DNA of 32,911 bases. Origin: Bacteroidota bacterium. GTDB taxonomy: Bacteria; Bacteroidota; Bacteroidia; B-17B0; Aurantibacillaceae. The translations under genes were made by a program, and so were the position numbers. The DNA lies in NCBI GenBank assembly GCA_025362395.1, contig JANYGK010000041.1, forward strand, positions 1 through 32,911, in the 5' to 3' direction. Shown here piece after piece: positions 1-7,675 of the stretch. Each line of letters opens with the position of its first letter. Position 1 is the first letter of the stretch. Under the pieces are notes generated by a model. That model was given only the letters and a program-made list of their open reading frames with translations, did not search any database and had not been told where the DNA came from.

Positions 1-1
1 T

Positions 2-520
2 GTGGCTATTACCCGTGCTGAGAAAAAAGCAACGATCAGTTTTGCAACAACCCGTTACCGTTTCGGAAATATTATTTATTGTGAGCCGAGCAGGTTTATT
101 GATGAGTTGGATGTTACGTGTGTGGATTATCCCGATGAACCTGTTGCAAATAAGTTCAGCGATAACGCCTTTAACAGGATCAATAATAATAATTCGTTTG
201 GAGGCAGCTTAAATAAATCATTCGACTTTAAAGGAAAATCAAATGATGATGAAAAATCTGTTCCTAAACCTATTAATTTTTCGCCGCCTAAAAAACTCAT
301 CCCCTTAACCCAACGTATGGCAGCTACCAACACACCTGTAGATAACAGTGCCAATGCTAATTTAAGAGTAGGGAGTGTAGTGGAGCATGAAAAGTTCGGC
401 ATCGGGGAAATTACCGCTATTGAAGGCGTTTATCCGGAAGCAAAAGCGTCTATTCAATTTAAAAACAGCGGAGAAAAAAATCTGTTATTGAAATATGCCA
501 AGCTTAAAATAGTATTATAA
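2..520 (+). CDS. UvrD/PcrA-type DNA helicase, C-terminal end (partial)
   Basis: This is the 3' end of a superfamily 1 DNA helicase whose body lies left of the window. The first visible residues (VAITRAEKK) match helicase motif VI, the arginine-finger segment that closes the ATP site, and are followed by the usual phenylalanine/arginine-rich stretch (RYRFGNI). A low-complexity Asn/Ser/Lys linker of about 60 residues leads to a small C-terminal beta domain (about residues 120-172, with GSVVEHEKFGIGEI) like the Tudor-like tail of PcrA/UvrD that contacts RNA polymerase. The family unwinds DNA during nucleotide excision and mismatch repair. The GTG at base 2 is an internal valine codon, not a start. 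The gene ends 4 bases before the converging HxlR gene, with no terminator hairpin visible between them. Confidence 0.85.
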   Translation: MAITRAEKKATISFATTRYRFGNIIYCEPSRFIDELDVTCVDYPDEPVANKFSDNAFNRINNNNSFGGSLNKSFDFKGKSNDDEKSVPKPINFSPPKKLIPLTQRMAATNTPVDNSANANLRVGSVVEHEKFGIGEITAIEGVYPEAKASIQFKNSGEKNLLLKYAKLKIVL

Positions 521-524
521 ATTT

Positions 525-911
525 TTACGCAGCTTTACTTTTATCGTTTGATTGCTTGATGATGCGTTTACGATGCAATGAACCCCATTTTGACATTTCA
601 TGAATAACGGCTTGTAATGTTTTACCGTATGGTGTGAGCGCATACTCAACGGTAACAGGCTTGGTGTCATAAACTGTTCGTATCACCAGCTCATTTATTT
701 CCAACTCCTTCAACTCTTTCGATAACATTTTGGCGCCTATTCCTTCTACCTCCCTTTGTAATTCCATAAAGCGCCTCTTACCGCTAAAGCTTAATGAGCT
801 GATAATAGAGATCTTCCATTTGCCGCTTAACAGGTCAAGCGTATCGTGTACAGAACGAAGTTGTCCTTTACACATATCAGATTTTTCATGTACAATTACT
901 TTTTTAGACAT
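525..911 (-). CDS. HxlR-family winged-helix transcriptional regulator
   Basis: A 128-residue protein of typical HxlR length. The winged-helix core is clear: LLSGKWKISIISSLSFSGKRRF, then a recognition-helix region (GAKMLSKELKELE) and a wing (VEYALTPYGKTL). One cysteine lies near the N-terminus (Cys14), the position used for thiol sensing in YodB/HypR-type members, so a redox or quinone/aldehyde signal is plausible but not proven. It is transcribed divergently from the nitroreductase at 1088, a pairing like yodB/yodC of Bacillus. The shared 176-base intergenic region carries nested inverted repeats that are good operator candidates. I infer it represses the nitroreductase and itself. The exact ligand is unknown. 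Confidence 0.9.
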   Translation of the reverse strand: MSKKVIVHEKSDMCKGQLRSVHDTLDLLSGKWKISIISSLSFSGKRRFMELQREVEGIGAKMLSKELKELEINELVIRTVYDTKPVTVEYALTPYGKTLQAVIHEMSKWGSLHRKRIIKQSNDKSKAA

Positions 912-912
912 T

Positions 913-977
913 TAGTTTAAGGTAGTTTCTCGTAGGAAACCGCTTTCTTTTTGGAAACTACTTTCAAAAGTAAACTA
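913..977. promoter_or_regulatory. Nested inverted repeats, candidate HxlR operator
   Basis: The intergenic region between the HxlR and nitroreductase genes has four TAGTTT half-sites: 913-918 and 923-928 forward, 955-960 and 972-977 as the complement AAACTA. They form nested inverted repeats: TAGTTTA (913-919) with TAAACTA (971-977), and GTAGTTTC (922-929) with GAAACTAC (954-961). A separate compact palindrome, TACTTT-CA-AAAGTA, occupies 959-972. The TACT/AGTA ends resemble boxes described for the HxlR-family protein YodB, as I recall them. I infer a cooperative operator. No convincing -33/-7 pair could be placed here. Confidence 0.5.
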
Positions 978-1087
978 TATTATAGACATTTGCCATTATT
1001 AATTAAACTTTTTTTTCTTTATACTGTTGTATGTACAAATATATAGTCGTTAAAGAAATTATAACTAACAAAATAAAAAAGTAACCT

Positions 1088-1720
1088 ATGGAATTATTAA
1101 ATGCATTAAAATGGCGTTATGCCACCAAAAAAATGAACGGTAAAGCCGTATCAGAATCAAACGTTAATCAAATTATAGAAGCAGCCCACCTGGCGCCAAC
1201 CTCGTCAGGTTTACAGCCTTTTGAAGTGATGGTGATTACCAATAAAGAACTGAAAGAAAAAATACTACCCATTGCCCATAATCAGCAACAAATTATAGAC
1301 GGGTCACATGTATTGGTATTTGCAGCCTGGGATAATTATACAAAAGAACGAATAGAAGATATGTTTACCAGAACAACTACCGAACGTGGTATACCGGCAA
1401 ATGCTATGGATGATTACAAAAACATGTTATTAAACAGCTATACAACACGTGCTGCAGAAATAAATTATGCACATGCCGCACGCCAGGCATATATTGGCTT
1501 TGGAATGGCTATTGCCGCTGCCGCTGAATTAAAAGTAGATGCTACACCAATGGAAGGATTTAACAGTACTGAATTAGATAAGCTGTTAGGTCTTGATAAA
1601 AAAGGATTAAAGAGTGTAACGCTTTTACCATTAGGATACAGAGATGCCGAAAAAGACTGGTTGGTAAATCTTAAAAAAGTACGTACGCCGTTAGCACAAT
1701 TTGTAACTGAATTTAAATAA
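1088..1720 (+). CDS. NAD(P)H-dependent nitroreductase family oxidoreductase
   Basis: A 210-residue FMN-dependent oxidoreductase of the nitroreductase (NfsB/YodC-like) family, at normal length. The N-terminal KWRYATKKMNG matches the FMN-phosphate-binding arginine region. AAHLAPTSSGLQPFEV is the conserved second FMN-contacting segment, and LLPLGYRDAEKDW near the C-terminus is the family's glycine-rich end motif. These cytoplasmic homodimers reduce nitroaromatics, quinones or related electrophiles with NAD(P)H; the natural substrate cannot be read from sequence. The gene is divergent from an HxlR regulator with candidate operators between them, so induction by electrophile stress is a reasonable inference. 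A strong hairpin terminator follows 33 bases after the stop. Confidence 0.92.
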   Translation: MELLNALKWRYATKKMNGKAVSESNVNQIIEAAHLAPTSSGLQPFEVMVITNKELKEKILPIAHNQQQIIDGSHVLVFAAWDNYTKERIEDMFTRTTTERGIPANAMDDYKNMLLNSYTTRAAEINYAHAARQAYIGFGMAIAAAAELKVDATPMEGFNSTELDKLLGLDKKGLKSVTLLPLGYRDAEKDWLVNLKKVRTPLAQFVTEFK

Positions 1721-1753
1721 TTACTACTCCCATCAAACACAATGAATTACCGT

Positions 1754-1785
1754 AAAAAGCTGCTTTAATATAAAGCAGCTTTTTT
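1754..1785. terminator. Rho-independent terminator, bidirectional
   Basis: A perfect 14-bp stem (1754-1767 pairs with 1771-1784) around a 3-base ATA loop. The inner stem is AGCTGCTTTA/TAAAGCAGCT. A-tract on the left and T-tract on the right give a U-run on either strand. It lies between the converging nitroreductase (ends 1720) and the reverse-strand gene ending at 1803, so it can end transcription from both sides. Confidence 0.9.
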
Positions 1786-1802
1786 ATGATTCAGCGTTTC
1801 AA

Positions 1803-2240
1803 CTAATTAGTATCTCCGCCAAAATAAGTTTGTTCAATAATGTCTGCGTTCGTTGCTATATCCCAGATCACCTCATTTAAAATTGTTTCTGAGGTTAATT
1901 CAATAGGCTGAACAGCATGTACAACAACAGTTTCACATGGTGTCCCGTCAGTTCTTTTATCAGTGGTAATAATAACGGAGCAATACGTGCAGTAACTGCT
2001 TTCTTTAAATAATTGGTACAGATTTAAGTTTAAATTATATTCTCCGCAACGGCTGTTAAAATAAAAAACATCTTTTCCCATATAACGTTCTTTAATGAGC
2101 CATGCATATACAAACTGGTAACGCATGGTTCCGTCTTTTTGTTTCATGGGCACATCAAGCCTGAAAATACCGGGAGTCGTTTCATCCAGTTTATATTTCC
2201 AACGCTCCGCAATATTGGTTAATGTTATTTTTAAATCCAT
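1803..2240 (-). CDS. Conserved-looking protein of unknown function, 145 aa
   Basis: I do not recognise this protein by name. It is soluble, with no signal peptide or membrane segment. The N-terminal half (a helix, then GIFRLDVPMKQKDGTMRYQFVY) has the alternating pattern seen in YbjN/type III secretion chaperone-like folds, a weak resemblance only. A short Cys-Thr-Tyr-Cys motif (residues 83-86) sits mid-protein and could bind metal or form a disulfide. It starts with ATG at 2240 and is preceded by an AT-rich 67-base gap after the reverse-strand msrB gene. It may be cotranscribed with msrB, since no terminator is visible between them. The strong terminator at 1754 ends it. Codon use looks like that of its neighbours. 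Confidence 0.65.
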   Translation of the reverse strand: MDLKITLTNIAERWKYKLDETTPGIFRLDVPMKQKDGTMRYQFVYAWLIKERYMGKDVFYFNSRCGEYNLNLNLYQLFKESSYCTYCSVIITTDKRTDGTPCETVVVHAVQPIELTSETILNEVIWDIATNADIIEQTYFGGDTN

Positions 2241-2307
2241 ATTATTTTAGTTTTAAATTAGATTAAGCTAAACTAATAAAAAATAATATAAAACTAAAGT
2301 TACTGAT

Positions 2308-2826
2308 TTATCGCGTAGGAGTGCCTTTTACGAATAAAAGGGCTAAGCCGTCCATGCAGTATCTTAAACCGGTTGGTTTTGGCCCGTCATTAAATACATG
2401 CCCTAAGTGTGCACCGCATTTTTGACATGATATTTCATCACGTTGCATCCCTAATGAAGCATCGGATGATTTTTTAATGCTTTTACTTGCATAAGCCTGC
2501 CAAAAACTCGGCCAGCCTGTACCTGAATCAAATTTTTTTAATGAGCTGAATAAGGGATTATTACAACTGACGCAGTAATACATTCCTTTTTCGTGGTTAT
2601 CATTAAAATTTCCTTTTGTAAAAGGGCTTTCGGTACCTTCTTCTCTTGTAATATGATATTGGTCGGGGGTAAGAATTTTTTTCCATTCCTCATTAGATTT
2701 GGTAATTTTTGCGGTCCAAGCTGTATCACCGGGTATAGCTGTAGAAGGTGTTTTTTTTATTACCGGTTGTTGAGCATTACTACAGGCAAACAAACCTATG
2801 GATAGAATTAAAAATAAGTGTTTCAT
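2308..2826 (-). CDS. msrB: Peptide-methionine (R)-S-oxide reductase, lipoprotein form
   Basis: MsrB repairs the R epimer of methionine sulfoxide in proteins. The N-terminus is a lipoprotein signal (hydrophobic residues 4-13, lipobox LFAC with Cys15), so the enzyme is probably anchored in the cell envelope. Four zinc cysteines are present as two CxxC pairs (Cys85/88 and Cys134/137). GTGWPSFW (102-109) and the two active-site histidines in HLGH (140, 143) are intact. The catalytic cysteine is Cys157 in RYCMDG; the family normally has RYCxN, so residue 159 is Asp in place of the usual Asn. Length (172) is normal for a secreted single-domain MsrB. The function assignment is firm; the effect of Asp159 is unknown. 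Confidence 0.9.
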   Translation of the reverse strand: MKHLFLILSIGLFACSNAQQPVIKKTPSTAIPGDTAWTAKITKSNEEWKKILTPDQYHITREEGTESPFTKGNFNDNHEKGMYYCVSCNNPLFSSLKKFDSGTGWPSFWQAYASKSIKKSSDASLGMQRDEISCQKCGAHLGHVFNDGPKPTGLRYCMDGLALLFVKGTPTR

Positions 2827-3002
2827 AATAAGATAATTAATAGTTGGTTATGTTAATTTACGAAGAATTTACGGCTTTAGATTTAGCATTAATTTACGGG
2901 TAATAGCGTTAAAAACGACTGTATCTTTAAGGGGAAAGAGTTATTAAACCAATAAAGTCAATATCTTTAGGTTTTGTAATGCCGTAAAGGGCTTGAGCGT
3001 TC

Positions 3003-3010
3003 TATTTTTG
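3003..3010 (+). promoter_or_regulatory. Candidate -7 box (TATTTTTG) for the polysaccharide locus
   Basis: TATTTTTG matches the Bacteroidota -7 consensus TAnnTTTG exactly and ends 10 bases before the TTG start of the exporter permease. It lies in the 194-base gap that opens the polysaccharide locus. A -33 TTG at the proper distance is not obvious. If used, the transcript would have a leader of only a few bases. Confidence 0.4.
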
Positions 3011-3020
3011 TAATACGATA

Positions 3021-3854
3021 TTGAATAAAGATAAAGTAATAATTGATTCACATTTAGGTTCCTTTTTTTCTTTTAAAGAAATTATAAGGTATAAAAGCTT
3101 GCTTAATAACCTGGCAAAGCGCGATTTTTTAGTGCGTTACAAACAAGCGTTTGCGGGCATTATGTGGGCATTGGTTAAACCGTTGATCAGCATTTTAATA
3201 TTCGGGTATATTGCAAGTAAAATTAACAGTACTGAAACCACAGCTTTAAATTTTTTATATGTCGCTTCCGCTATATTATTATGGCAACTGTTCTCAACTA
3301 TTTTTAATGAAGTCAGTAATTCTATAGTGGGTAATGCAAATTTATTTTCGAAAGTGTATTTTCCTAAAATTATTATTCCTTTAAGCACTATTTTGGTTTG
3401 CCTGGTCGATTTTTTTATTTCCCTTATTATTTTAATTATTTTATTTATTGTGGCAGGACAACCCGTGCACTGGCAAATTATATTAGCTCCGGTATTTATT
3501 TTGCTGACTGTTATAAATGGTTTTGGTATCGGCTTATATTTTGCAACCATTAACGTAAAATTTCGTGATGTAAAATTTATAGTGCCGGTTATCATTCAAT
3601 TCGGAATGTACATAAGCCCGGTTATATTTTCTACAACGTATTATATGGAAAGATTACCAACATGGGTCCATTGGTTATTTTGTTTAAACCCTATGGTTGG
3701 TGCTATCGATGGCTTTAAATACAGTTTATTCGGTGGAAACGCTATTTATGATCTTAACTATTTTATTTTATCAATAGGGGTTTCGTTCCTGTTTTTATGC
3801 ATCGGTATAAAATATTTTTTTAAGTTCGAACGCAGCTTTGTTGATTATATATAA
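3021..3854 (+). CDS. wzm: ABC-2 type polysaccharide export permease (Wzm-like)
   Basis: A 277-residue inner-membrane permease of the polysaccharide/polyol-phosphate ABC-2 family (Wzm, TagG, KpsM). The N-terminal RDFLVRYKQAFAGIMWALVKP is the family hallmark preceding the first membrane helix, and about six hydrophobic segments follow. It would pair with the ATPase encoded next (start overlaps this stop by one base, TAATG) to move lipid-linked glycan across the inner membrane. The start is TTG at 3021: an in-frame TGA at 2994 excludes an upstream start, and the next in-frame ATG would delete the hallmark segment. It is the first gene of the locus, directly behind a candidate promoter. Confidence 0.9.
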   Translation: MNKDKVIIDSHLGSFFSFKEIIRYKSLLNNLAKRDFLVRYKQAFAGIMWALVKPLISILIFGYIASKINSTETTALNFLYVASAILLWQLFSTIFNEVSNSIVGNANLFSKVYFPKIIIPLSTILVCLVDFFISLIILIILFIVAGQPVHWQIILAPVFILLTVINGFGIGLYFATINVKFRDVKFIVPVIIQFGMYISPVIFSTTYYMERLPTWVHWLFCLNPMVGAIDGFKYSLFGGNAIYDLNYFILSIGVSFLFLCIGIKYFFKFERSFVDYI

Positions 3855-5095
3855 TGAGTAATAATCCTATTATAAAAGCAGAAGGGTTAAGTAAAAAATA
3901 CATACTTAACAAAAACACTTCGGTACCAAGCGATACCTTATATGGTAATATTATTACCGGGGTAAAAGGATTACGCAGCCTTACAAGAAAAAAAGAAACA
4001 GAAGAATTTATGGCTTTGCAGGATATTTCTTTTGAAGTAAACCGCGGAGACAGGGTAGGGGTGATCGGAAGAAACGGCGCAGGAAAATCTACTTTATTAA
4101 AAATTCTTTCACGCATTACACCGCCAACATCAGGTAGGATTGAATACATTGGCCGTATGGCGTCTTTACTGGAAGTGGGGACAGGCTTTCACGGAGATCT
4201 TTCAGGGCGGGAAAATATTTATTTAAACGGTTCCATACTCGGAATGAGTAGGCATGAGATTGATAAAAAATTTGATGAAATTGTCGCGTTCAGTGAAGTA
4301 GAAAAGTTTTTAGATACTCCCGTAAAACGCTACAGCAGCGGAATGTACGTTCGCTTGGCTTTTGCTGTAGCAGCGCATTTGGAGCCCGAAATATTAATTG
4401 TAGATGAAGTGTTAGCCGTTGGCGATGCTGCTTTTCAAAAAAAGTGTTTGGGTAAAATGAATGATGTGAGCAAGAGTGAAGGAAGAACTATTTTATTTGT
4501 GAGCCATAACATGCAGGCCATTCAAAAGCTTTGTAACAAAGGATTATATTTAAATAAAGGAAAGATGCATTCTTTCGGGGAGATAAATGATATTGTCGGC
4601 CATTACCTGCAATCAGGGGAAGCCGGCCAATCAGAATTTAAATTACCGATTCCGGAAGAAATAACTCACGGGTATGCGCACACTGTTTTTATTGAAGATA
4701 TGGCCGGTAACTCTTTAGTGGAGATTCCTGTTGGTGACAATTGGAGAGCAAAAGTTTTATTTAAACTCAACAAACCTACCAACCATTTTATTATGGGCTT
4801 TGGACTGGTCTCTTCTTTTGAACAACCGATTCGTACATCATGGAGTGCGCCTGAAGACCTTACGGCGGGTGACTATGAGATGATTTTTAATAATGATGAC
4901 CTCATGTTGACTACGGGAGTTTATACGGTTGTAGTGGGATTATCGTCCGAACAAAGAGCATTTCAGTATGTTGATAATGTCGTAAGTATTTCCATTTCAG
5001 ATGCAGGTGATACCTCTCAAAATAAAAGGATCGTTAATACACAGAGCGGATTAATTTTAAATCCAATGTCTGTTAACTTAAAAAAAATAAATTAA
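3854..5095 (+). CDS. wzt: ABC transporter ATPase with C-terminal glycan-binding domain (Wzt-like)
   Basis: The 413-residue ATPase partner of the permease. Walker A GRNGAGKST is at 72-80, the ABC signature YSSGMYVRLAFA near 176, and Walker B ILIVDEVLAVGD near 200, followed by the switch histidine in FVSHNMQ. The chain is about 160 residues longer than a simple TagH-type nucleotide-binding domain. The extra part (from about residue 255) is beta-rich and corresponds to the Wzt C-terminal domain, which in E. coli O8/O9a recognises the finished, end-modified O-polysaccharide before export. A methyltransferase gene follows immediately, which fits export of a capped chain. Start ATG overlaps the permease stop. 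Confidence 0.92.
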   Translation: MSNNPIIKAEGLSKKYILNKNTSVPSDTLYGNIITGVKGLRSLTRKKETEEFMALQDISFEVNRGDRVGVIGRNGAGKSTLLKILSRITPPTSGRIEYIGRMASLLEVGTGFHGDLSGRENIYLNGSILGMSRHEIDKKFDEIVAFSEVEKFLDTPVKRYSSGMYVRLAFAVAAHLEPEILIVDEVLAVGDAAFQKKCLGKMNDVSKSEGRTILFVSHNMQAIQKLCNKGLYLNKGKMHSFGEINDIVGHYLQSGEAGQSEFKLPIPEEITHGYAHTVFIEDMAGNSLVEIPVGDNWRAKVLFKLNKPTNHFIMGFGLVSSFEQPIRTSWSAPEDLTAGDYEMIFNNDDLMLTTGVYTVVVGLSSEQRAFQYVDNVVSISISDAGDTSQNKRIVNTQSGLILNPMSVNLKKIN

Positions 5096-5096
5096 T

Positions 5097-5786
5097 ATGT
5101 TTTTTCCTGAAAAAATAATCAATGTAAAGCCCGGTGACAGGATCCTTGAAATAGGCCCCGGATCTACACCTTATCATCTTTCGGACGTATTGTTGGAAAT
5201 GGATTTTGAGGATAAGGCGGAATATGAAAAACAGTTTGGACATGCGGAAAAACTGGTAACGGATAAACAACTGGTTTTTTATAAAGGAGATATTTTTCCC
5301 TTTAAAGATAATGAATTCGATTATGTGATCTGTTCACATGTATTAGAACATGTGCCGGATGTGCCTAAATTTTTATCAGAAGTATTTAGGGTAGCACCTA
5401 AAGGCTATTTTGAATTTCCATTAATGTATTATGAATATTTATATAATATCGACGCGCATATCAGCTTGTTAAGATTTGATGGTAAGATACTGCATTATAT
5501 GCCGAAAAAAAATACTGCTATTGATTCTTTTAAACCTATACAGGAATTTTTATTGGAAACTTTAAGAAAAGGCCATAGTAAAATGATGATCGATATTCCC
5601 GAATGCTATATACAGGGCTTTGAATGGAACACTCCTTTTAAAGCTGTTGAAACAAATGACCTTAAACAATTGGCGCATGAAACCCTTAATATACCGGGGC
5701 CTAAGATACCGGAAGTATATATGGAAGAAGAAACTGTTATTAAGTTAACGAAAAAATTAGTGAAAAAAATAATTGGAAGAGCGTGA
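5097..5786 (+). CDS. Class I SAM-dependent methyltransferase
   Basis: A 229-residue cytoplasmic methyltransferase. The SAM-binding motif I is RILEIGPGSTPY (about 19-30), and the motif IV/post-motif region FDYVICSHVLEHVPDVPKFLSEVFRVAPKGYFEFP is typical of the type 11 methyltransferase family. It starts one base after the wzt stop, so it is translationally tied to the exporter. By analogy with O-antigen systems where methylation caps the non-reducing end and is read by the Wzt C-terminal domain, I suggest a chain-capping or sugar-O-methylation role. Substrate identity cannot be read from sequence. A 41-base gap separates it from the next glycosyltransferase. Confidence 0.85.
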   Translation: MFFPEKIINVKPGDRILEIGPGSTPYHLSDVLLEMDFEDKAEYEKQFGHAEKLVTDKQLVFYKGDIFPFKDNEFDYVICSHVLEHVPDVPKFLSEVFRVAPKGYFEFPLMYYEYLYNIDAHISLLRFDGKILHYMPKKNTAIDSFKPIQEFLLETLRKGHSKMMIDIPECYIQGFEWNTPFKAVETNDLKQLAHETLNIPGPKIPEVYMEEETVIKLTKKLVKKIIGRA

Positions 5787-5827
5787 TTTTAAAACAAAAT
5801 TTGCTCTAATGCTTATAATAAATTCAT

Positions 5828-6670
5828 TTGCAAAGTAAAGAATCAATATCCGTTGTGATCCCTACTTATAATCGTGCAAACGATTTAATAGCGGCTATTA
5901 AAAGTGTATTGGCACAAACATATCCTGTTACTGAAATAGTGGTGTGTGATGACGGTTCTTACGATAATTCTAAAGAGTTGGTTGCTGCAATAAATAGTCC
6001 TGTCATAAAATGGATTGATTGCGGAACGAACGGCAGGCCTGCAATACCAAGGAATACCGGGATACAGCAAAGTAAAGGAAATTGGGTTGCTTTTTTGGAC
6101 AGTGATGACAGTTGGGCGCCACAAAAAATAGAACAACAAATAAATGCCATTCATAAATTTAATTTAAAAGCCGCATGTACAAATGCCGTTAGAATACGAA
6201 ACGGAGAAGAGAAGGGTGCTTATGTTAATTACGGAAAAGAAATTGTAAAGCTGCCTGATCTGATGATCCAAAATTCCATTATCTGTAGTTCAGTCATAAT
6301 TAATAAAGATTTACTTTTAAATACATCTTTATTCCCTACAGAAAGAAGGTTGGTTGCAGAAGATTATGCTTTGTGGCTTCGCATTGCTACGCAAACAGAT
6401 TTTGTATTTGTAAATGAGAACTTAGTAAACTATTCTGACAATTTTGAAACATCTGTTCGCTCACAATACAAAGGCGATAATTGGGACATGTTTAAAATTA
6501 TATTTTCTGACTTTAAAGACTGGATGAAAAGTAAGAACATTGTTTTAAGTAAGTTTGAAAGGCAAGCGTTAAAAAAACAGGTAAGAAAAATAGAACATAA
6601 AGGAATACCAACCGCTTGGGAAGAGTTTGAAAGAAAATTTCGTGATAAATTCGGATTAAAAAGAAAATAA
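5828..6670 (+). CDS. Family 2 glycosyltransferase (GT-A fold)
   Basis: A 280-residue soluble GT2. It shows the nucleotide-sugar-binding start ISVVIPTYNRANDL (residues 7-20), CDDGSYDNS (40-48) and the metal/substrate motif FLDSDDSW (89-96). An ED-x-LW segment (AEDYALWLRI) supplies the candidate catalytic base. It would transfer one sugar to the growing lipid-linked glycan at the inner membrane; donor and linkage are unknown. The start is TTG at 5828: an in-frame TAA at 5819 rules out anything upstream, and no later start keeps the SVVIP strand. It begins the run of glycosyltransferases and is followed after 3 bases by another GT2. Confidence 0.9.
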   Translation: MQSKESISVVIPTYNRANDLIAAIKSVLAQTYPVTEIVVCDDGSYDNSKELVAAINSPVIKWIDCGTNGRPAIPRNTGIQQSKGNWVAFLDSDDSWAPQKIEQQINAIHKFNLKAACTNAVRIRNGEEKGAYVNYGKEIVKLPDLMIQNSIICSSVIINKDLLLNTSLFPTERRLVAEDYALWLRIATQTDFVFVNENLVNYSDNFETSVRSQYKGDNWDMFKIIFSDFKDWMKSKNIVLSKFERQALKKQVRKIEHKGIPTAWEEFERKFRDKFGLKRK

Positions 6671-6673
6671 TTA

Positions 6674-7675
6674 ATGGATACAGAGCCTCTAGTAAGTGTT
6701 GTTTTACCGGTTTATAATGCTGAAGATTATTTAAAAGAATCCATTGACAGTATATTAAATCAATCATATACAAACTTTGAATTGATCATTTTAAATGACG
6801 GTTCAACTGATCGGTCTGAAGAAATTTGTTTTACGTATCATGATTCACGTATCAAATACCATTTTCATAAAAATATAGGTTTAGCCGGAACGTTAAATAA
6901 AGGTTTGGATTTATGCACGGGAAAATATATTGCAAGGCAGGATCAGGATGACATTGCTCATACAGAACGATTTAAAAAGCAGGTTGAGTATTTAGAAAAG
7001 AACTTATCAATCAATTTGCTTGGTACAAGGGCTAAAGTGTTTTCAGATTCTTCTGCGCATATTAAAATTCATGATCATGCCACCCATCCCGCTATTTTAA
7101 AATTTGACCTGATGTTTGATAATCCTTTTGTTCACAGTACGGTTATGTTCAGGAAAAAGGATATACAAAAGATAGGATATTATAATGTAGACCGTTCTTT
7201 TTTTGAAGATTATGAGTTATGGTCACGATTTTCTCAATACGGCGATATAGCAAATTTACCGAATGTATTGTTAGATTACAGGCATCATGATAAAGGCCTT
7301 TCAAAAAGTACGTCTTATTTTAAAGAAGATGCCGTATATAGCCAAAGCATTCATAACATTGAGCTGCTCATGGGGCAGAAAAAAGAAGTCTACTATGAGC
7401 TTTCAGCCTTGTATCATTGGAAAACAGACAAATGTAAAGGCTTATCAAAAAAGGAATTATTTTTAGGTTTAAGAGAAATTGCGATTAAGATCGCTCAGTT
7501 ATACCCTAATGATAAAGTGCTTATATTTAATAGATTAAAACAGTATGAAAAAATTATTTTGTACCGTTTAAATATTAATCAAAGAAGAAAATACCCGGAT
7601 GATGCTCTTAAACTATTTTTCCTGAAAGTGGACAATAAATTAAGAGGGTTACATCCAAATGTAATTAATGAATAA
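6674..7675 (+). CDS. Family 2 glycosyltransferase
   Basis: A 333-residue GT2 with the opening strand LVSVVLPVYNAEDYL (6-20), the NDGSTDRS loop (41-48) and an acidic motif RQDQDD (88-93) in place of the common DADD. The catalytic-base region is FFEDYELWSRF. The C-terminal third is helical and lysine-rich and probably sits on the membrane surface. It is a paralogue of the GT2 at 9706, which shares the SIDSILNQ and INDGS pattern, so the two may add related sugars. The start ATG is 3 bases after the preceding stop, and the stop overlaps the start of the next gene by 8 bases, indicating one transcript. Confidence 0.9.
   Translation: MDTEPLVSVVLPVYNAEDYLKESIDSILNQSYTNFELIILNDGSTDRSEEICFTYHDSRIKYHFHKNIGLAGTLNKGLDLCTGKYIARQDQDDIAHTERFKKQVEYLEKNLSINLLGTRAKVFSDSSAHIKIHDHATHPAILKFDLMFDNPFVHSTVMFRKKDIQKIGYYNVDRSFFEDYELWSRFSQYGDIANLPNVLLDYRHHDKGLSKSTSYFKEDAVYSQSIHNIELLMGQKKEVYYELSALYHWKTDKCKGLSKKELFLGLREIAIKIAQLYPNDKVLIFNRLKQYEKIILYRLNINQRRKYPDDALKLFFLKVDNKLRGLHPNVINE

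Noticed and set aside
1020-1030. TATACTGTTG as the -7 box of the nitroreductase promoter
   Set aside because: It does not match TAnnTTTG, and the nearest upstream TTTG (989-992) is about 27 bases away, too far for a -33 element.
3137-3595. Open frame on the reverse strand inside the Wzm gene
   Set aside because: It lies fully inside a convincing membrane protein gene, and its composition mirrors the complementary strand.
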